The notes under the pieces are model-generated. The model searched no databases and was not told where the DNA came from. It was given only the letters and a program-made list of their open reading frames with translations. A DNA stretch of 64,000 bases. Origin: Annona cherimola (lineage: Eukaryota; Streptophyta; Magnoliopsida; Magnoliales; Annonaceae). The stretch's first letter is position 1. The number at the start of each line of letters is the position of its first letter. The stretch spans positions 14,045,399 to 14,109,398 of the forward strand of contig CM059977.1 in the NCBI GenBank assembly GCA_030490835.1. The letters run 5' to 3'. This document shows, piece after piece, positions 34,042-46,848 of the stretch. Both the position numbers and the translations under genes were made by a program.

Positions 34042-36559
34042 TGTAGCACGTGGTTTTTAGCGCGCTACGATGGGCCGACGAATGGGCCTAAAAAGTGTAA
34101 GGTAAGCTCAAAAATACATATAACCATGAACTAAAATGAGAAAATAAAATATGCATACACCAAAAAAGGAGAATAAGTATGACATGCAAATTAGCGAGTT
34201 AGCGGGTTAGTCGTGATGCAAGTTAGGTGCAGAAATTAAGCGTGCAAAAATAAAAATATAAACGATGTAGAGAAGGGGTTCAAGATCAGAAATGGAATAA
34301 ATATAAAAGGCGTAGACATGGGGGTTAAAGAAGGGAGATGCAAGCGTTAAGGCTTTTAGATGATGCAAGTTTTTAGAGATTTTTAAATGATGCGAGTTAG
34401 TCAAACGCAAACATGTATTTCAATTAGACGCAATTAGCAGTTAGTAACATGCGTACAAATAAAGATAAAATATAATATATTAACTTTAGGAGTCGCCACT
34501 AACCATATAACGGTGGTTAGTCCGTATACAATAAAGTACTAAAAACAGAGATTCTCTGGGTGAACTCACAACTAGAAAAAAGAATACAACTTTATTTTTC
34601 TAGTACATCGGTCCTAGGAGTGCAAAAAAATAAAAAAAAATTTATATGTAAAAGCTCAGGAGGGTGGAGGCGGGAATTTAATCCCTAGGCTTTTTTTGAG
34701 GCCCTAACTCATGAGAGAGAGATGATGATGCTAAAGAAACGGACGGGCTGGAATTCCTTTTCCTATTCTGTGTTTTTTTTTTTTTTGAGAAGATAATGTA
34801 TAGATTTTTGGAGCAGGTGAGGAGGGGTGTTTTTTTTTATTTTTTATTTTTATAAAAAAGAACGAGAAAAGGAAATAGAGAAATGACGTGCTGGACTTTT
34901 TTTTTTAAAAAAAAGAGAACGAGAAAATGAAGTGAAGAAGGAGAAATGACGTGCTGGACTTTTCGTTTTGTTTTTTTTAAAAAAAAAAAAAACGAGAAAA
35001 TGAAAAGAAAAAATAGAGAAATGACGTGCTGGACTTTTCTGTTTGATTTTGTTTTTTTTTTTAAAAAAAAAACGAAGGAAAAAAAATAAAGAGGAGAGGA
35101 AATGACGTGCTGGAGCTTCTCTCCTTTGGTTTTCTTTTTAAAGAAATAAAAAAAAGGAAGGAATGAGAACGTGCTGAACTCAGTTTTACTTTTGCTTTAT
35201 ATTATTATTTTTTTTAAAACGAAAAATATTAAAATGGGGAAAAGTGACGGGTTGGAGAGTTGTTTGCTCTCTTTTTTTTTTCTTAAAGAAAACAAACAAA
35301 AAAAAAAAGAAAAATGAAAAGGGAGAAGACGGATGCGCTGGAGGTTTTTTTTCTCTTTGGATTTATTTTTATTTTTAAATAAAAAAAAAACGAAAATGAA
35401 AGAAAGGGAAGAGAGGGACGGTATGCTCGTTCGTTTTTTTTTTAAAAAAAAAACGAGAAGATCGGCAAAGGAAGAAAGAGGACGTGTAGAACTTGCTTTG
35501 TTTTTTTTTTAAAAAAAAAAAAAAACGGAAGGAGAGAGAAGAGGCGTTCTGGAGCTCGATGCTTGGTTTGTTTTTTTTTGTTTTTTAAATAAAACGAAAA
35601 AATGAAAAAGGAAGAGAGGATGTGTCGCTGATCTGTATCTTCGGTGAAAAAATGAAAAGGAAAACAATAGGGACGGTGATGGAGTCTATTTGCTTTTTTT
35701 TTTTTATAAAAAAAAGGATGGGAAGATGGGTTTCCGAGGAGAAACTGGTTTTGGGATATTTTCTACCGTGGGAAATAAGGGGAGAGTGGCTAGGTGTGGG
35801 ATATTTTCACCGTGTCCCTTGAGAGGAGAATGCCCCCCTTTTTATAGGTTTTTAAGTTTGAGAAATTGCAATTTGGTATTTTTTTCTGATTTTTTTTTGC
35901 ACAATTTCCTGTTTTCTCTTTTTTGCAAAAATATAATAAAAATGGGCCTTCTAGTAATTTTGTGAGTGGTTTTTGAAAACCATTCATGGGGCCCATGGTT
36001 TTGTTGGGCTAGTACTTCAAATATTTTTTTAGCCATGCATTTTGTATAATTTATCCATGCCTTGATCAACATCTATTTTTCTTGATCTTAGATGGGGCCC
36101 ACATTTATTAATGTTCTTTATTCATTTTAACGGTTCAGATTTTACTTAATAAGTTGGATTTATCAATTTTATTTATCATTTAAAAATATTGCAAATTCTC
36201 CTCTTTCTTTGGTCAAATTGACTTTGACCATTAAAATCTCCTAAAATAATGATTATTTGTTTAATCCAAACCGTTCATCATGTCAATTCCGCTCCCATCA
36301 TCTTGAGAAAATATTCTTCACTTTATCTCGAATGCGAATGGTCTTTGATCTGTCATGTGGATTGATGGCCGTTACCTCCTTAGTGGGCTTGAAGTATTGA
36401 AGGCCCGTGAAACCTACACAATGTTGGGCTTGCAAATATACGAGTTAAAAATCCAAAATGAATCCACAAAACCAAATAATAGTAAGCCCATTTGAAATTT
36501 TATTATTGTTTTATTATATTATATATATATATTTTTAACGTTTTTGTGGGGTGTCAACA
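34042..36559 (-). repeat. 5' LTR
   Basis: 2,518 bp, same sequence and orientation as 26672-29184, ending at the TGACC duplication. Changes seen only in this copy include 34311, 34537, 34546, 35764, 36344 and 36443. Confidence 0.93.
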
Positions 36560-36564
36560 TGACC

Positions 36565-37501
36565 ATACATTGTCGCCAAATTTCTAAACGCGACAATAAC
36601 CCATGTATTTTTACTGAAGTACCCTTAAACTAAAACCTAAATGTCTTTAGCTTTCACGTATAAAGAATGATACATTTTGTTATAACTACACATTTTGATA
36701 GCCATTTTACTGATAGCTTTCTTTTTTTTTTCTTTTTTTTTTTTAAGGTGGGAAAGTGGGAAAGGAAATATTTTTGAAAAGTATGAAATTGATATGACAT
36801 GATAGGAATAAAATGAAAATGAATAGAAATAACATAAAAAATAATTAAAATATAAGGATAAAAATAGAAAATAGAGTAGTTAAGTGATATTTTTTAGAAA
36901 TGTAAGAAAAATGAAAAATCGCTTTCCGACCCAAGCTTACTGCCGAATAGACCCTAAGTTTAGATTTTAATCATGGATATTTTGGTAAAAATACATGGAC
37001 AAAACAACATTATGTTATTTGAAAATACAGAGAAAAGATATCATATTTGTCATTTTTATAGATGTATAGTTATATCTAAAAATAGGAGTAAAACATATAA
37101 TTGGAATTAACCTTTTTTTTAATAGGTAATTTCGTGAACCAGTTAGGCCAATTTGAACAGGTGAAATGCAGCTTCCACAGTCCAGGCCTCTTTTTTTTTT
37201 TTAATTTTTTTTTTATGTTTTTTTGGTGATTGGGCTCCAGTCGGAGTTAAAGTGTTAAACTGGCCAGTGCAGTCTGGTTTTAAAAAACTTTCAGATAGTC
37301 ATAAATAAATTTCACATCTCCAATGAATTTACAAGGAAAATAGATGTCGTTCTCAGCTTCATTTAACAGAATTCACAACCAATACCAATACACCATACAA
37401 GGAAATGAACGCTATTTTCAGCTTCGGTTGATAGAAAACGCCATCGAGTAAGTCAACATACTGCAACAGCCCATCATAATTTGCATGGATATTCAGGTAA
37501 G
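36565..37501. other. Spacer between LTR element and RRP7
   Basis: AT-rich. It includes a copy of the 'gtgataaaactttt'-type repeat at about 36750-36960 (ggaaagtgggaaaggaaat...). No gene is seen. The right part should hold the RRP7 3' UTR. Confidence 0.5.
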
Positions 37502-40500
37502 TCAGTACGGCCGAAATTTTCTTGCAGCTCTCAGCTCCTGTATCCGCTTCTTGTCCTGCTCAAATTTGCTCCGCAGCATCATGACCTCTGCGAGAAGAGC
37601 ATTTGTTAGCACTACAAAAGAAAAAAGACAACAGAAAAAAAAAAAACAAAAAAAACAAAACAACAAATCAAAAAGAATCTGAAACCTATCTTAGACAAAT
37701 ATTTGAATCCTGTGTCTTTTCCTACTATGTTTTTGTGCAAGGCCAGAAACATTTCCAAAAGAAAACACCATCAGAAATGCAACTGATCAACTGCTCAGAC
37801 ATTTCTGTTTCTAACTTAATGGTTGCTTATTTCAAAATATTGAATTCAGCTTTATGCTTGTTTTCTGCAGTTTCCTGGACTCCAAAAGCATACATCAAGG
37901 GAGCATCTGCAACCATCTTCAGATGAATGCAAAAAGATATCACATCCAATTTTAAGTAGCTATGGATTTATTAATATTTTTCTATTTGATCACACATTGT
38001 CCACATAATTCAACATACCATTCCTCTGGGACTCCCGTCTTTGAAAATTGTAGAAATCCAAAGAAACTCCTTTCTTTTTCTTGTTGGCCAACTTATCCAG
38101 CACGGCAGCCTCGGCAACTGAACCTACAGTAACTCCAGATTCAGAATCTGTTGTCTTTTTCCTTCCCTTGTGGTGCTTGACAATAGTCCATCCCTCTTCT
38201 GCTATAAGAGCCTCCTTCTCTTTCCTTGCCTACAGAATCAGGTGATACAGAATTAAATAGAAATCGAGCCTAAAATTGAATGATAAAAAGCTACTTGTGA
38301 GTTTTTCAACGAACATTGCCAACAGTAGGATACTTGTAGCAGTTTTCAGGATGCATGAACAAATAACGGCCTGTTTGGCTTCCATGTTCCAAATTGTAAT
38401 TTCCAACATTATGCAGAAGCCAGTATTTGGTGCTTTAGCTGAAATGGCTTAATTTTTTTTCATTTTTCATTTCTTTGGCTTTTTTTTTTTTTTTTATCCT
38501 TGTTGCAGTTATTTCAACCCATCAACATGTTCCCTCAGCACCCAATGGTGATTAATTCAAAAATGAAGAGAATAGATAATACAAAATGAGAAGTGATCCT
38601 GTTAGCCCGAGTTAAGCAAATGACTCGCTTAACCTACATCAAAAAATCCATTTAAAACAATTATTTTTTCTTCATACATCTAAGTGTATTTAACATATAA
38701 ACAAAGTTTTACCATTTTTTGGACATGTGTATAAATTTTTTGAGATTTTTAAATATAAACATATTTTAAATATATATACACACATAGATGTTTAAAAATC
38801 TTAAAAAAATATATAAATATATCCAAAAATGTTAAAACTTAATTTATATATTAAATACACTTAGATAAAGAAGTGTATGAAGAAAAAAACAAAAAAAAAG
38901 TGTTTTAGATGGGTTTTTTAGGGCTAACAGGATCATTCCTCATACAAAATTGAGATAAAAGATACCTGTTCCTCTTTTTCCTCATGAGCAGCTATGAAAT
39001 CGTCAATTCTCTGCTGCAATATCTTCAGACCTGGTCTGCGTTTGTGGTATTCAGTTATCCACTCTGTTACAGAAAGGAGGAATTAGTTAGATAGTGATCC
39101 CCACAATAAAGCACTAATGACCAGAGCCAGGAGAAAAGGAGAGAAATATTATGCAAGTCCTTTGCAATTTTGCACCTCCCACCCACATCCACACATAACA
39201 GGACATGGACTCCACATCTCCACGCGTCTTTAGATAGAACCCTCCTTATGGAGGGGTCTTCAGACTGGTTCAAAGTCACAACTTTGGCGAACATGGAGAA
39301 GTATGCCACTAGCATCCTGCTAAAAAATATCTCTGTACTAGTTGCCCCAACATCATTTGGAAGTGCTTTAAAAAATTGGTAAACAATACAATCTAATGAG
39401 ATAACAAATCGTCAACGAAGCACCTACTAGATTATTTTAAATGTCTCATGTTAATCGTGTACCACTGAGATTGTACCACAACAATATTTTTTGTGCATAT
39501 TTCTCCGGTTTCCTGATGCCACCATTTGGAAATTTATGATCATTTGATTGATGCGATGCATGAAACATTCCATCTGTGACATAACCATGGTCCAGCAACT
39601 ACTACGCAAAATAAAGAAAAGAATAAGAAGCAACAGTATATGGAAGTTCTGTTATATACTTGTGCTCCAGTTCGCATTTCATAAGAAGGTGAATTTGCGC
39701 TCAATGAGAATTATATAAAGTATCTTTTAGGTGGGAAAGAAGACATTTCTAATAATTTGAGGACAACACACCAACTAAAAACCTGATGGTTTTTAGAGAG
39801 AGAGAGAGAGAGAAAGTAAAAGACAAGCAATGTTTTCTGACAAGATTAGGTGAATATCATCAAAATAAGATGGCCTAAGATGCATGCATGCAAAACAGAA
39901 GATCGATTACAAACCAAAAGGATTTTGGAGACAGCAAAATCTTCAGTAATTGCCAAAGGAATCTAAATGGTTACCTTGAGAGATGAAATATTATCCTGGA
40001 TTGGCACAATGACTGAAAAATTAGAAAAAATTTGTAACATTTGCCTAATCAACAACATGAATTTTGTTGGCAAACAAAAGGAAGTTGAATGGAAGGATTC
40101 TGCAAATCGTAGCATTTACAGAAATCTCAAAGAGCAATGACCTTTCCAATATGATTTATTTCATGGCTAATAAATAATCAAAGAATAAATGCTGAAACAA
40201 AGACGTGCAGAAGTTATGCATGCCCTTCCATGCTTCAACACAGCTACTGAGAAGAGGGATCTACCATATTACTTTGTCACAATAAACAGTTGGTTGCTGA
40301 AGAGGTGGACGAAGAAAAGTGTTCCCACCTGTTTCTTTGCTTCTTCAGTTTTTTGGATGAGGAAATACATATGGATTATTTTGGATGTGCACATCTCAGG
40401 GAAGAAGCTTTGTTGGCATTCATGTGGGATTATGAGGAAAAAGAACTCGTAATACATACACAGTGCTGATGCATAGGACTTCCAAATCACATTGAGTAAA

Positions 40501-41660
40501 CCATAAAATTTGCCCATTAAAGATAACTCAGGGAGGAAGGAGAACCATACTCTTCATTCCTCTGGAGTGGTCCTCATCCCCTGAAGAAATGAAGTAAACT
40601 CCATCCTCTTCAACATCAGCTTCCTTTTGCAATTTCTTTCTTTCTTTTGTTGCCACAACTTGATCTGCCTTTTTATGCTTTCCAGATTTCTTTGGCATAT
40701 CTAGTAGCAATATGGATATCCCATCCATGAGAATCATCACCAATATTAATTTCATATTAAAAGAAGCAAAAAAGACAAAAACACAGAAAAATCATTCTAC
40801 CCACATTTGACATCATCTACATGGTCTTCGTTCTCTCTGCCAAGGTTATCAACTTCAGTCCCTTTCTCCCTCTTCCTTTTCTTCTTCGTTGTCGGGTTTC
40901 TTCTTTGCTTTTCCTTTTTCACCTGCTTTGGCTGGTCTTCTGGAACACCATGGGCTACTGAATTAGGACAGCTCACACTTGGAAAAGGAATGAGACGTAG
41001 CATACAGAAGTCATCCTACTTCTATTTACAAGTGTCACAAAAATAGGTTAAATCCTAAACAAAATTGATTTCAAATTAAAAGCAATGCACAGTTCAGTGT
41101 ATTAGACAGAATAGAAGATTGAAAAAAACCCGTAGGATTCATGATTAGCGATGACATTTTCTTTTCATCATGAATTAAGAAAAGGTCAACTGGAATTGCT
41201 TGGTAAGGATGTAAGCAAAATTTAATGCTTAATACATACCTTTTAAGATTTCTGTGCTGTCCTCATTGACGGAAGGAATATCAACCTTCTGAGGTTCACC
41301 AAGACCTTCTTTCTTCAATAGCTTCTTCAATTTCTTCTTTTCCTTTTTTGCACTACTTCCCGCTCTTCTATTCTGATCTAGAGAGCAAAACAATTGTACC
41401 ATTTTCATGTGGACTAAAGACCAAAACCACATCAATACAATATCTAAATATCAGATGGGTAATCAACTCAAATGTCACGATTCATAGGTTTCTGCCTTTG
41501 GTTCTCTGATCTTCCCAACCACTGTATAATGCTCGTATAATTCTCAGTCCCCTACAAGAGAACTACGTTTTCTCCCTTCTTATCCAGTGACATAATCAAA
41601 CAAACCTGCCACCACTATCTAGAAAGATTAGAGAAGAAGCAAAAAAGATTACCCACCCAT
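37502..41660 (-). CDS. RRP7: Ribosomal RNA-processing protein 7 (RRP7), seven predicted exons
   Basis: Exons on the minus strand: 41660-41657, 41377-41240, 40957-40805, 40700-40551, 39063-38966, 38229-38019, 37587-37502. They total 840 nt (279 aa) and every junction keeps frame. The C-terminal RRP7 domain is clear: WITEYHKRRPGLKILQQRID, EEGWTIVKHHKGRKK, SLDFYNFQRRE, and the hallmark KFEQDKKRIQELRAARKFRPY-like end before TGA. The N-terminal part is Lys/Glu-rich and nucleolar in character. RRP7 acts in the early small-subunit processome for 18S rRNA maturation. The 4-nt first exon (ATGG before gtgggt) is inferred from phase and is the weakest part. A MITE sits in the intron at 38594-38935. It lies head to head with NHP2. 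Confidence 0.88.
38594..38935. mobile_element. MITE in an RRP7 intron
   Basis: It starts tgatcctgttagccc and ends gggctaacaggatca, a perfect 15-bp inverted repeat. The interior is an AT-rich fold-back. It lies between RRP7 exons 38019-38229 and 38966-39063 and ends only 30 bp before the latter's donor, without breaking it. Confidence 0.8.
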
Positions 41661-42509
41661 CGCCAAAATTCCAACTTTCTTTAGTAAAGGCCTAAGTCGA
41701 ATTCAAATTACTGATCGTAGAAGCCGCAACTACGTGATGATATGTCCATCATTCAGTATTTCTGGCAAGAGCGTATTCTTCCTATTGCTGAATGCTTCAA
41801 AATCCCAAAATCATTCACCTGGACAATTAAGTAGCCATTAATACAAATGCACTCTAACCACTCAAAAAGCAGCTAGGCAGCTGCTCCAATGGAAGCTGGG
41901 CGGGTATCACAGCTCAAGCTTCCATTTTGGGCGAGTGCTGGGATTCTGGCAACCTCCCCTGGCCCGAGGGAGGGGACAGAATGGCTTGAAGGAAGACTGG
42001 ATATACGAATGGAAGAAAGGAAGAAAGGAAGCAAGAAAGACGACTACCTGGAAGCAATGAATCCGGCAGTTTGTATAGACGATACACAACCGCCGGTCGA
42101 GGATTTTTCTAGGGTTGGAGTGACTGGGAGGAAGGATGTGGGAGTGAATGGTTCTCACGTGCCAACTTCTGCAACACGTGTACTTAGGCTGTTTATGTAC
42201 GCCGTCAGAATACTTAGGGCGATGGCATGGGTGGCTGCAGTTTTTCATTGAAATATTTGCGGTTGTATTTTATGTTGGGAGCTAAGATTAACAGTCCAAT
42301 TGTGGCACTTAGACATCGGTTAGACACGGCACGCATGAATGTGTATGAAGCACGCTTATCCGCCGGAGTTTTGAATTTTAGTTCCACCGCAAAGCCCTAC
42401 TCGGCAACCGAGCAACACCTTAAACCCTTTCTTTTCCGCGGCACAAAGCGTCTCCGGTGATTTTCCATCAAAAAAAAAAAAAAAAGCGTCTCCGGTGATT
42501 AAGGGAGAG
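41661..42509. promoter_or_regulatory. Divergent promoter region between RRP7 and NHP2
   Basis: About 850 bp between the two start codons. It includes a telo-box-like TAGGGTT (42110-42116) and TGGGCG boxes near 41898 and 41928, elements reported in plant ribosome-biogenesis promoters. No TATA box is obvious. Open frames here are probably incidental. Confidence 0.5.
42445..42500 (+). repeat. Poly(A) micro-insertion flanked by an 18-bp duplication
   Basis: aaagcgtctccggtgatt occurs at 42445-42462 and again at 42483-42500. Between them lie ttccatc and a run of A. This is the footprint of a retroposed 3' end with its target-site duplication, nine bases before the NHP2 ATG. Confidence 0.8.
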
Positions 42510-44918
42510 ATGGGAAGCGACAGCGAGACGGAGAAATCCCAGAAGGAGAAGAAGAAGATGTGGGCGTTGACACCAATAGCAAAGCCCCTAGCTGGGAAGA
42601 AGCTCTGCCAGAGAACTTACAAGCTCGTCAGAAGAGGTATTCCATCTCCCCTGGCATAAAGTCGCTTTTTTGAATGCATTATTCATTAAATTGCTTATTA
42701 CTTATTAGAGGAATCACAGGCGGCAATCGTAAGGAAAAGATACGATTTTTCAGTTATACGATCCATTCTTTGGCCGAATATTAATTCCCACACTTGAACA
42801 TTTCAAGCCATTGGCTTGTTGGGCCGTCTTGGTTTGATCTGATAAAAGCGTGGACGGCTGATTGAATGGAGAGGATCTCGCAATGGTAATTGATCTTGGT
42901 ACGCTGCAGCGGTTTATGTTTGTAGATATTCTCAATATTTATCCATGATATTTACCTTTTGATAGAAGGATGGTGATCATAAACACCCGCCTTTTGCTTT
43001 TTATATTTAAAATTTTTTTGAAAAAACTTAACCATTTACAATATTTTTTACATGTGCATATTTCCTTTATTAGAATCTTGTATGTATAACTATCAAAATG
43101 GATATGAGACTGTTAAAATTTGAGAATAACTATTGAGCGCATATATGAAACCGTTAAAATTTGAGAATAAACATATAGTATATGAAAATTTCCAATCAAA
43201 GTGAATTGTGGCATCATCAGTATATGCTTATGGAGGAATGTTGAAAATGCTTCAGATTTTTTTTTTAAAAAAAAAACATTTTTTTAAGTATAGTAAGCAA
43301 CATGTTGTAAATTGACCAAGTAGTAACTCAGTTTTACATGATCAGCATCTTTGGTATAAAGTCATCATTTTTAATGATGGTGGAGCATCATTCAAAGGCT
43401 TAAAAATAAAAATACGTGACGATAGGTTTGTTTAATTTAATCTAGGGGTTGAATCAATGGACTTTTTTTTTTTTTTTTTCTCATCGCATGTTTTCCTCAC
43501 TTTGGGCTGGTGTTTCTCAGCTTCAGAGACTAAATGTTTGAAGAGAGGTGTAAAGGAAGTTGTTAAGAGCATCCGGCGTGGTCACAAAGGGTGAGATCTG
43601 GTGATGTCTTACATGAGTGGATAGTGCGAAGATAAGCTGTCCATGTTTGGCTTATGCTTGCAGTGCTTGAATATGGGCTTCGAATCGGTAGTTGGGTCTG
43701 GCTAAATGCTAGTGCTTTCATGTTGGCTGCAGATTGTGTGTAATAGCTGGAAACATTTCTCCCATTGATGTGATCACTCATATACCCATCCTATGCGAGG
43801 AAGCTGATGTCCCATATATTTATGTACCATCAAAGGAGGTAAGATGCAATCTTTTCCCAGATATATCTATATATTTGGCCATTCTTTTTAGCTATTCTCA
43901 AGGAAAGAGGTCTTTGAGCATGATGAGCCTCTGAGGGTTGGAGAAATAGAGAACAGTTTCTAGAATCGAGTCACCAATTTCTGGTTTGCCTGATTTCTGT
44001 AATTGGACTATACCTGCTACCTAGTGAATTTTTTCGATAGTTGCGCATCTAATTCTGTTTAATTGCAACTAGTCATAGTGGTGGCTTCCATACATTGAGC
44101 CATAAGATAATCTCTCATTGTTTTATTGGTCCTTAACAATGTTATTTGACTGAAAGTCATAAATGCGGTTCATTTTACTTACAGTGACTGGTACTTGGTT
44201 CTGAACTCTCAAACTTGCTAAAACATCAACAAACTGCAGCGCTGTTTTATGAAGAAGGTGGTGCTCTTCTTCGTTGGCACATGAAATCGATAAGTTTTTA
44301 TTCAGTATCACAACTTATAATGATGTTGTGGTACCTTCAATTGTAAATACTGAAGAATCAATCCTGAATATAATCAGCCCCTGGCAGATTTATGATCCCA
44401 AAAGACTGCACATGGATCGGCTAGAGATTTCTTTCAAATCCATATAGCTACATGCTTATTTTGTGCACAGTCACCATACTTTCAAACAGACTGCCACTTA
44501 ACTCTACCTTATGTGGGCATTTATGAAAAGTCCCTGGTTAACTTCACCTGATTTGGAGATTTATGAAAAATCCATTGTTAACTTCACCTGATGTGTCCTG
44601 GGTTTGATCCAGGCATTGGAGCGTTGTCTCCTTTCATGTGCATATGTAATTGGGGTGGGAGGACCAATTCAAAAATCAAGATCTGTAAACCGCATTCTAT
44701 ACCATACAGGCTCTTATCCTTTTTGCTAAATTGTCTTTTGGCTTTCCCTCCTCCAGGATCTTGCTTCTGCAGGAGCTACAAAGAGACCTACATGTTGTGT
44801 ACTGGTGCTACCAAAACCCACGAAAGGTGAACTATCTGCGGAAGACCAAGAAAAACTCGAGGCAGATTACAGCGTAGTTGTAGCAGATATGAAGGGACTC
44901 GCATCGACACTTTTTTGA
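42510..44918 (+). CDS. NHP2: H/ACA ribonucleoprotein subunit 2 (NHP2), four exons
   Basis: Exons 42510-42636, 43521-43590, 43733-43838 and 44757-44918, with GT/AG borders and consistent phases, give 154 aa, the usual length. The protein begins MGSDSETEKSQKEKKK, continues with PIAKPLAGKKL, then KRGVKEVVKSIRRG and the L7Ae-type RNA-binding core VIAGNISPIDVITHIPILCE, DVPYIYVPSKE and ATKRPTCCVLV. NHP2 is a core protein of H/ACA snoRNPs in the nucleolus and Cajal bodies, which guide rRNA and snRNA pseudouridylation; it is also a telomerase RNP component in other eukaryotes. It lies divergent to RRP7. All conserved blocks are intact. Confidence 0.95.
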
Positions 44919-45737
44919 GAGGAAAACCAATTGCATTGTAAACTTTCTTGATTGATATGCATTTTGTTTCAGTTTATGACCTCTTGAAGCATGTATTGTA
45001 TTTTCTTCCTGATCTCTATTGCGATTTTCCCGTTTGAGCGTTAATCTCTGATCGTTGGTTCTGGTCTGATTACATAGTGGGCTTGGCTTGCGTGGAGTGG
45101 TGGTGCCTGAACCCAGCTTGCCGAGTAGTGTAGGCGTACATGGGGTCGAATCATTTTTGGTTGGGACGGAGAAATAGGAAATTTGGGTTTTGGTAAAACT
45201 AAATTCAAGTAGACCCAAGGTTTATATCTCTGATATTTCCTCTATGTAATTTTTTTTATCTTTAATATTTTGATAATTAATTAAAACAATTCACTTCATT
45301 TATTATGTTTATCATCATTTATATTATTATGAAAATCCTAACATTTATCTAGTATCATAGTACAAGATGCCCTTTAATGTGGAACATTAGCATAATAAAA
45401 TGGTTTAATGTTGGATATTAATTTTAAGGTAGTACTTTTAACATCTAAATCATATAATTTATGATTTACACATGAATTTTTTTATTTTTAAGAAAATGTG
45501 GCTCATGTACTTATTTAATTTGGATGAAATTTTGTCTTTTAAATAAATAAATAATGTTAAATACAATGAATGGATTGAATTTTGGATCAATCACTAAAAT
45601 CAATATTCATTTCTTAAAATTTAAGAATACTGATATTCTATTAGGTTGACGAAGAATGAGACAAATCTTATATATATTAATGAACTTAAGAACACCCTCT
45701 TCATTTTATCTATCATGTGTATCACTTTAATGAGGAG
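44919..45737. other. NHP2 3' flank and AT-rich spacer
   Basis: Starts with the NHP2 3' UTR. Bases about 45380-45560 resemble the interior of the 'CCGGTGCAG' MITE family (taataaaatggtttaatg, then aacatctaaatcatat). No gene seen. Confidence 0.5.
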
Positions 45738-46125
45738 TGATCCTGTTAGCCTGGGCTAAGTAAATGCCTCACTTAGCCCACCTCAAAAAACTTATTTACA
45801 ACAAATTTTTTTACTTTTTTCTTCATGTACTTGTTTATCTAAGTGTATTTAATATATAGACCAAGTTTTACTATTTTTGAATATGTTTATCTATTTTTTG
45901 AGATTTTTAAATATCTATGTGTATATATGTATTTAAAATACTCTTATTTTTAAACATCTAAAAAAAATTATATACACATATCCAAAAATGGTAAAACTTG
46001 ATCTATATATTAAATACACTTAGATAAACAAGTACATGAAAAAAAAAGTAAAAAAAAGTTGTTGTAAATAGATTTTTTGAGGTGGGCTAAGTGAGACATT
46101 TACTTAGCCCGGGCTAACAGGATCA
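45738..46125. mobile_element. MITE, TGATCCTGTTAGCC family, 388 bp
   Basis: Left end tgatcctgttagcc and right end ggctaacaggatca; pairing continues inward through ggctaagt...cttagccc and cacctcaaaaaa, so the whole element folds back. It is the same family as 38594-38935 in the RRP7 intron. Confidence 0.85.
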
Positions 46126-46397
46126 CTCTTCAATATACCATCGTTCAAAATATAGATAAAGTCCACAAATATAAAAAAACAAAAAAACAATTTTGCGGCA
46201 ATGCGGCTAGCCACGCATGATCAGAAGTTCAGAATATTTTAAGATACAATAAACACGACAATGCAAGAAGTTGAAGGTAAGAGTTTTCTACCTATTATTT
46301 TCTATATCTATTCCTTATTTATGTTGTCATTGTTGGGAGAAAATCACCTGATGAGATTAGTTGACCCACTTTTCATTTTCTATTGACGCTCGGGTAG

Positions 46398-46848
46398 AGT
46401 AGATCATAATTTCATGATCATGTGGGGCCTATTTTTGGGCCACTGCACCGGATATATATATATATATATAAGAGCTGTTCCGGTGCAGTGACGCTGCACT
46501 GGAACAACGATACAGTGGGCCCAAAATGGGCTCCACATGATCATGAAATCATGATCTACTCCACCCATTGTATTTAGAATAATGTATTCTATTACCACAC
46601 CAATTTTCATCCCAATCATATATGTATATGGGCCCCATCTGAAAATGGTACAAATCCAACGTAATAAAATAGTTTGATATAAATAACAACTTTAAAGTAT
46701 CTGATTGGGATGAAAATTGGTATGGTAATAGAATACATTATTCTAAATACAATGGGTAGAGTAGATCATGATTTCATGATCATGTGGGGCCCATTTTGAG
46801 CCCACTGCACCGCTGTTCCGGTGCAGCGTCGCTGCACCGGAACAGAAT

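Larger units (their letters stand above)
24146..36559 (-). mobile_element. LTR-retrotransposon unit with three LTRs, both outer ends U3
   Basis: The 12,414-bp unit is bordered by TGACC on both sides (24141-24145 and 36560-36564). Element sense is the minus strand: 5' LTR 36559-34042, primer site from 34038, gag 33721-30902, polypurine tract near 29203-29189, 3' LTR 29184-26672. It is followed by an inverted third LTR (26660-24146) joined through an 11-base junction. The left end (tgttgacacc) and right end (ggtgtcaaca) are therefore the same U3 terminus. No protease, reverse transcriptase or integrase is encoded, so the element is non-autonomous. The LTR start, primer site and Gag type point to the Ty3/gypsy Tat/Ogre-like group. 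Confidence 0.88.

Noticed and set aside
41889..42251. 120-aa frame in the RRP7/NHP2 intergenic region
   Set aside because: Overlaps the expected divergent leaders and has no family resemblance; likely 5' UTR or promoter.
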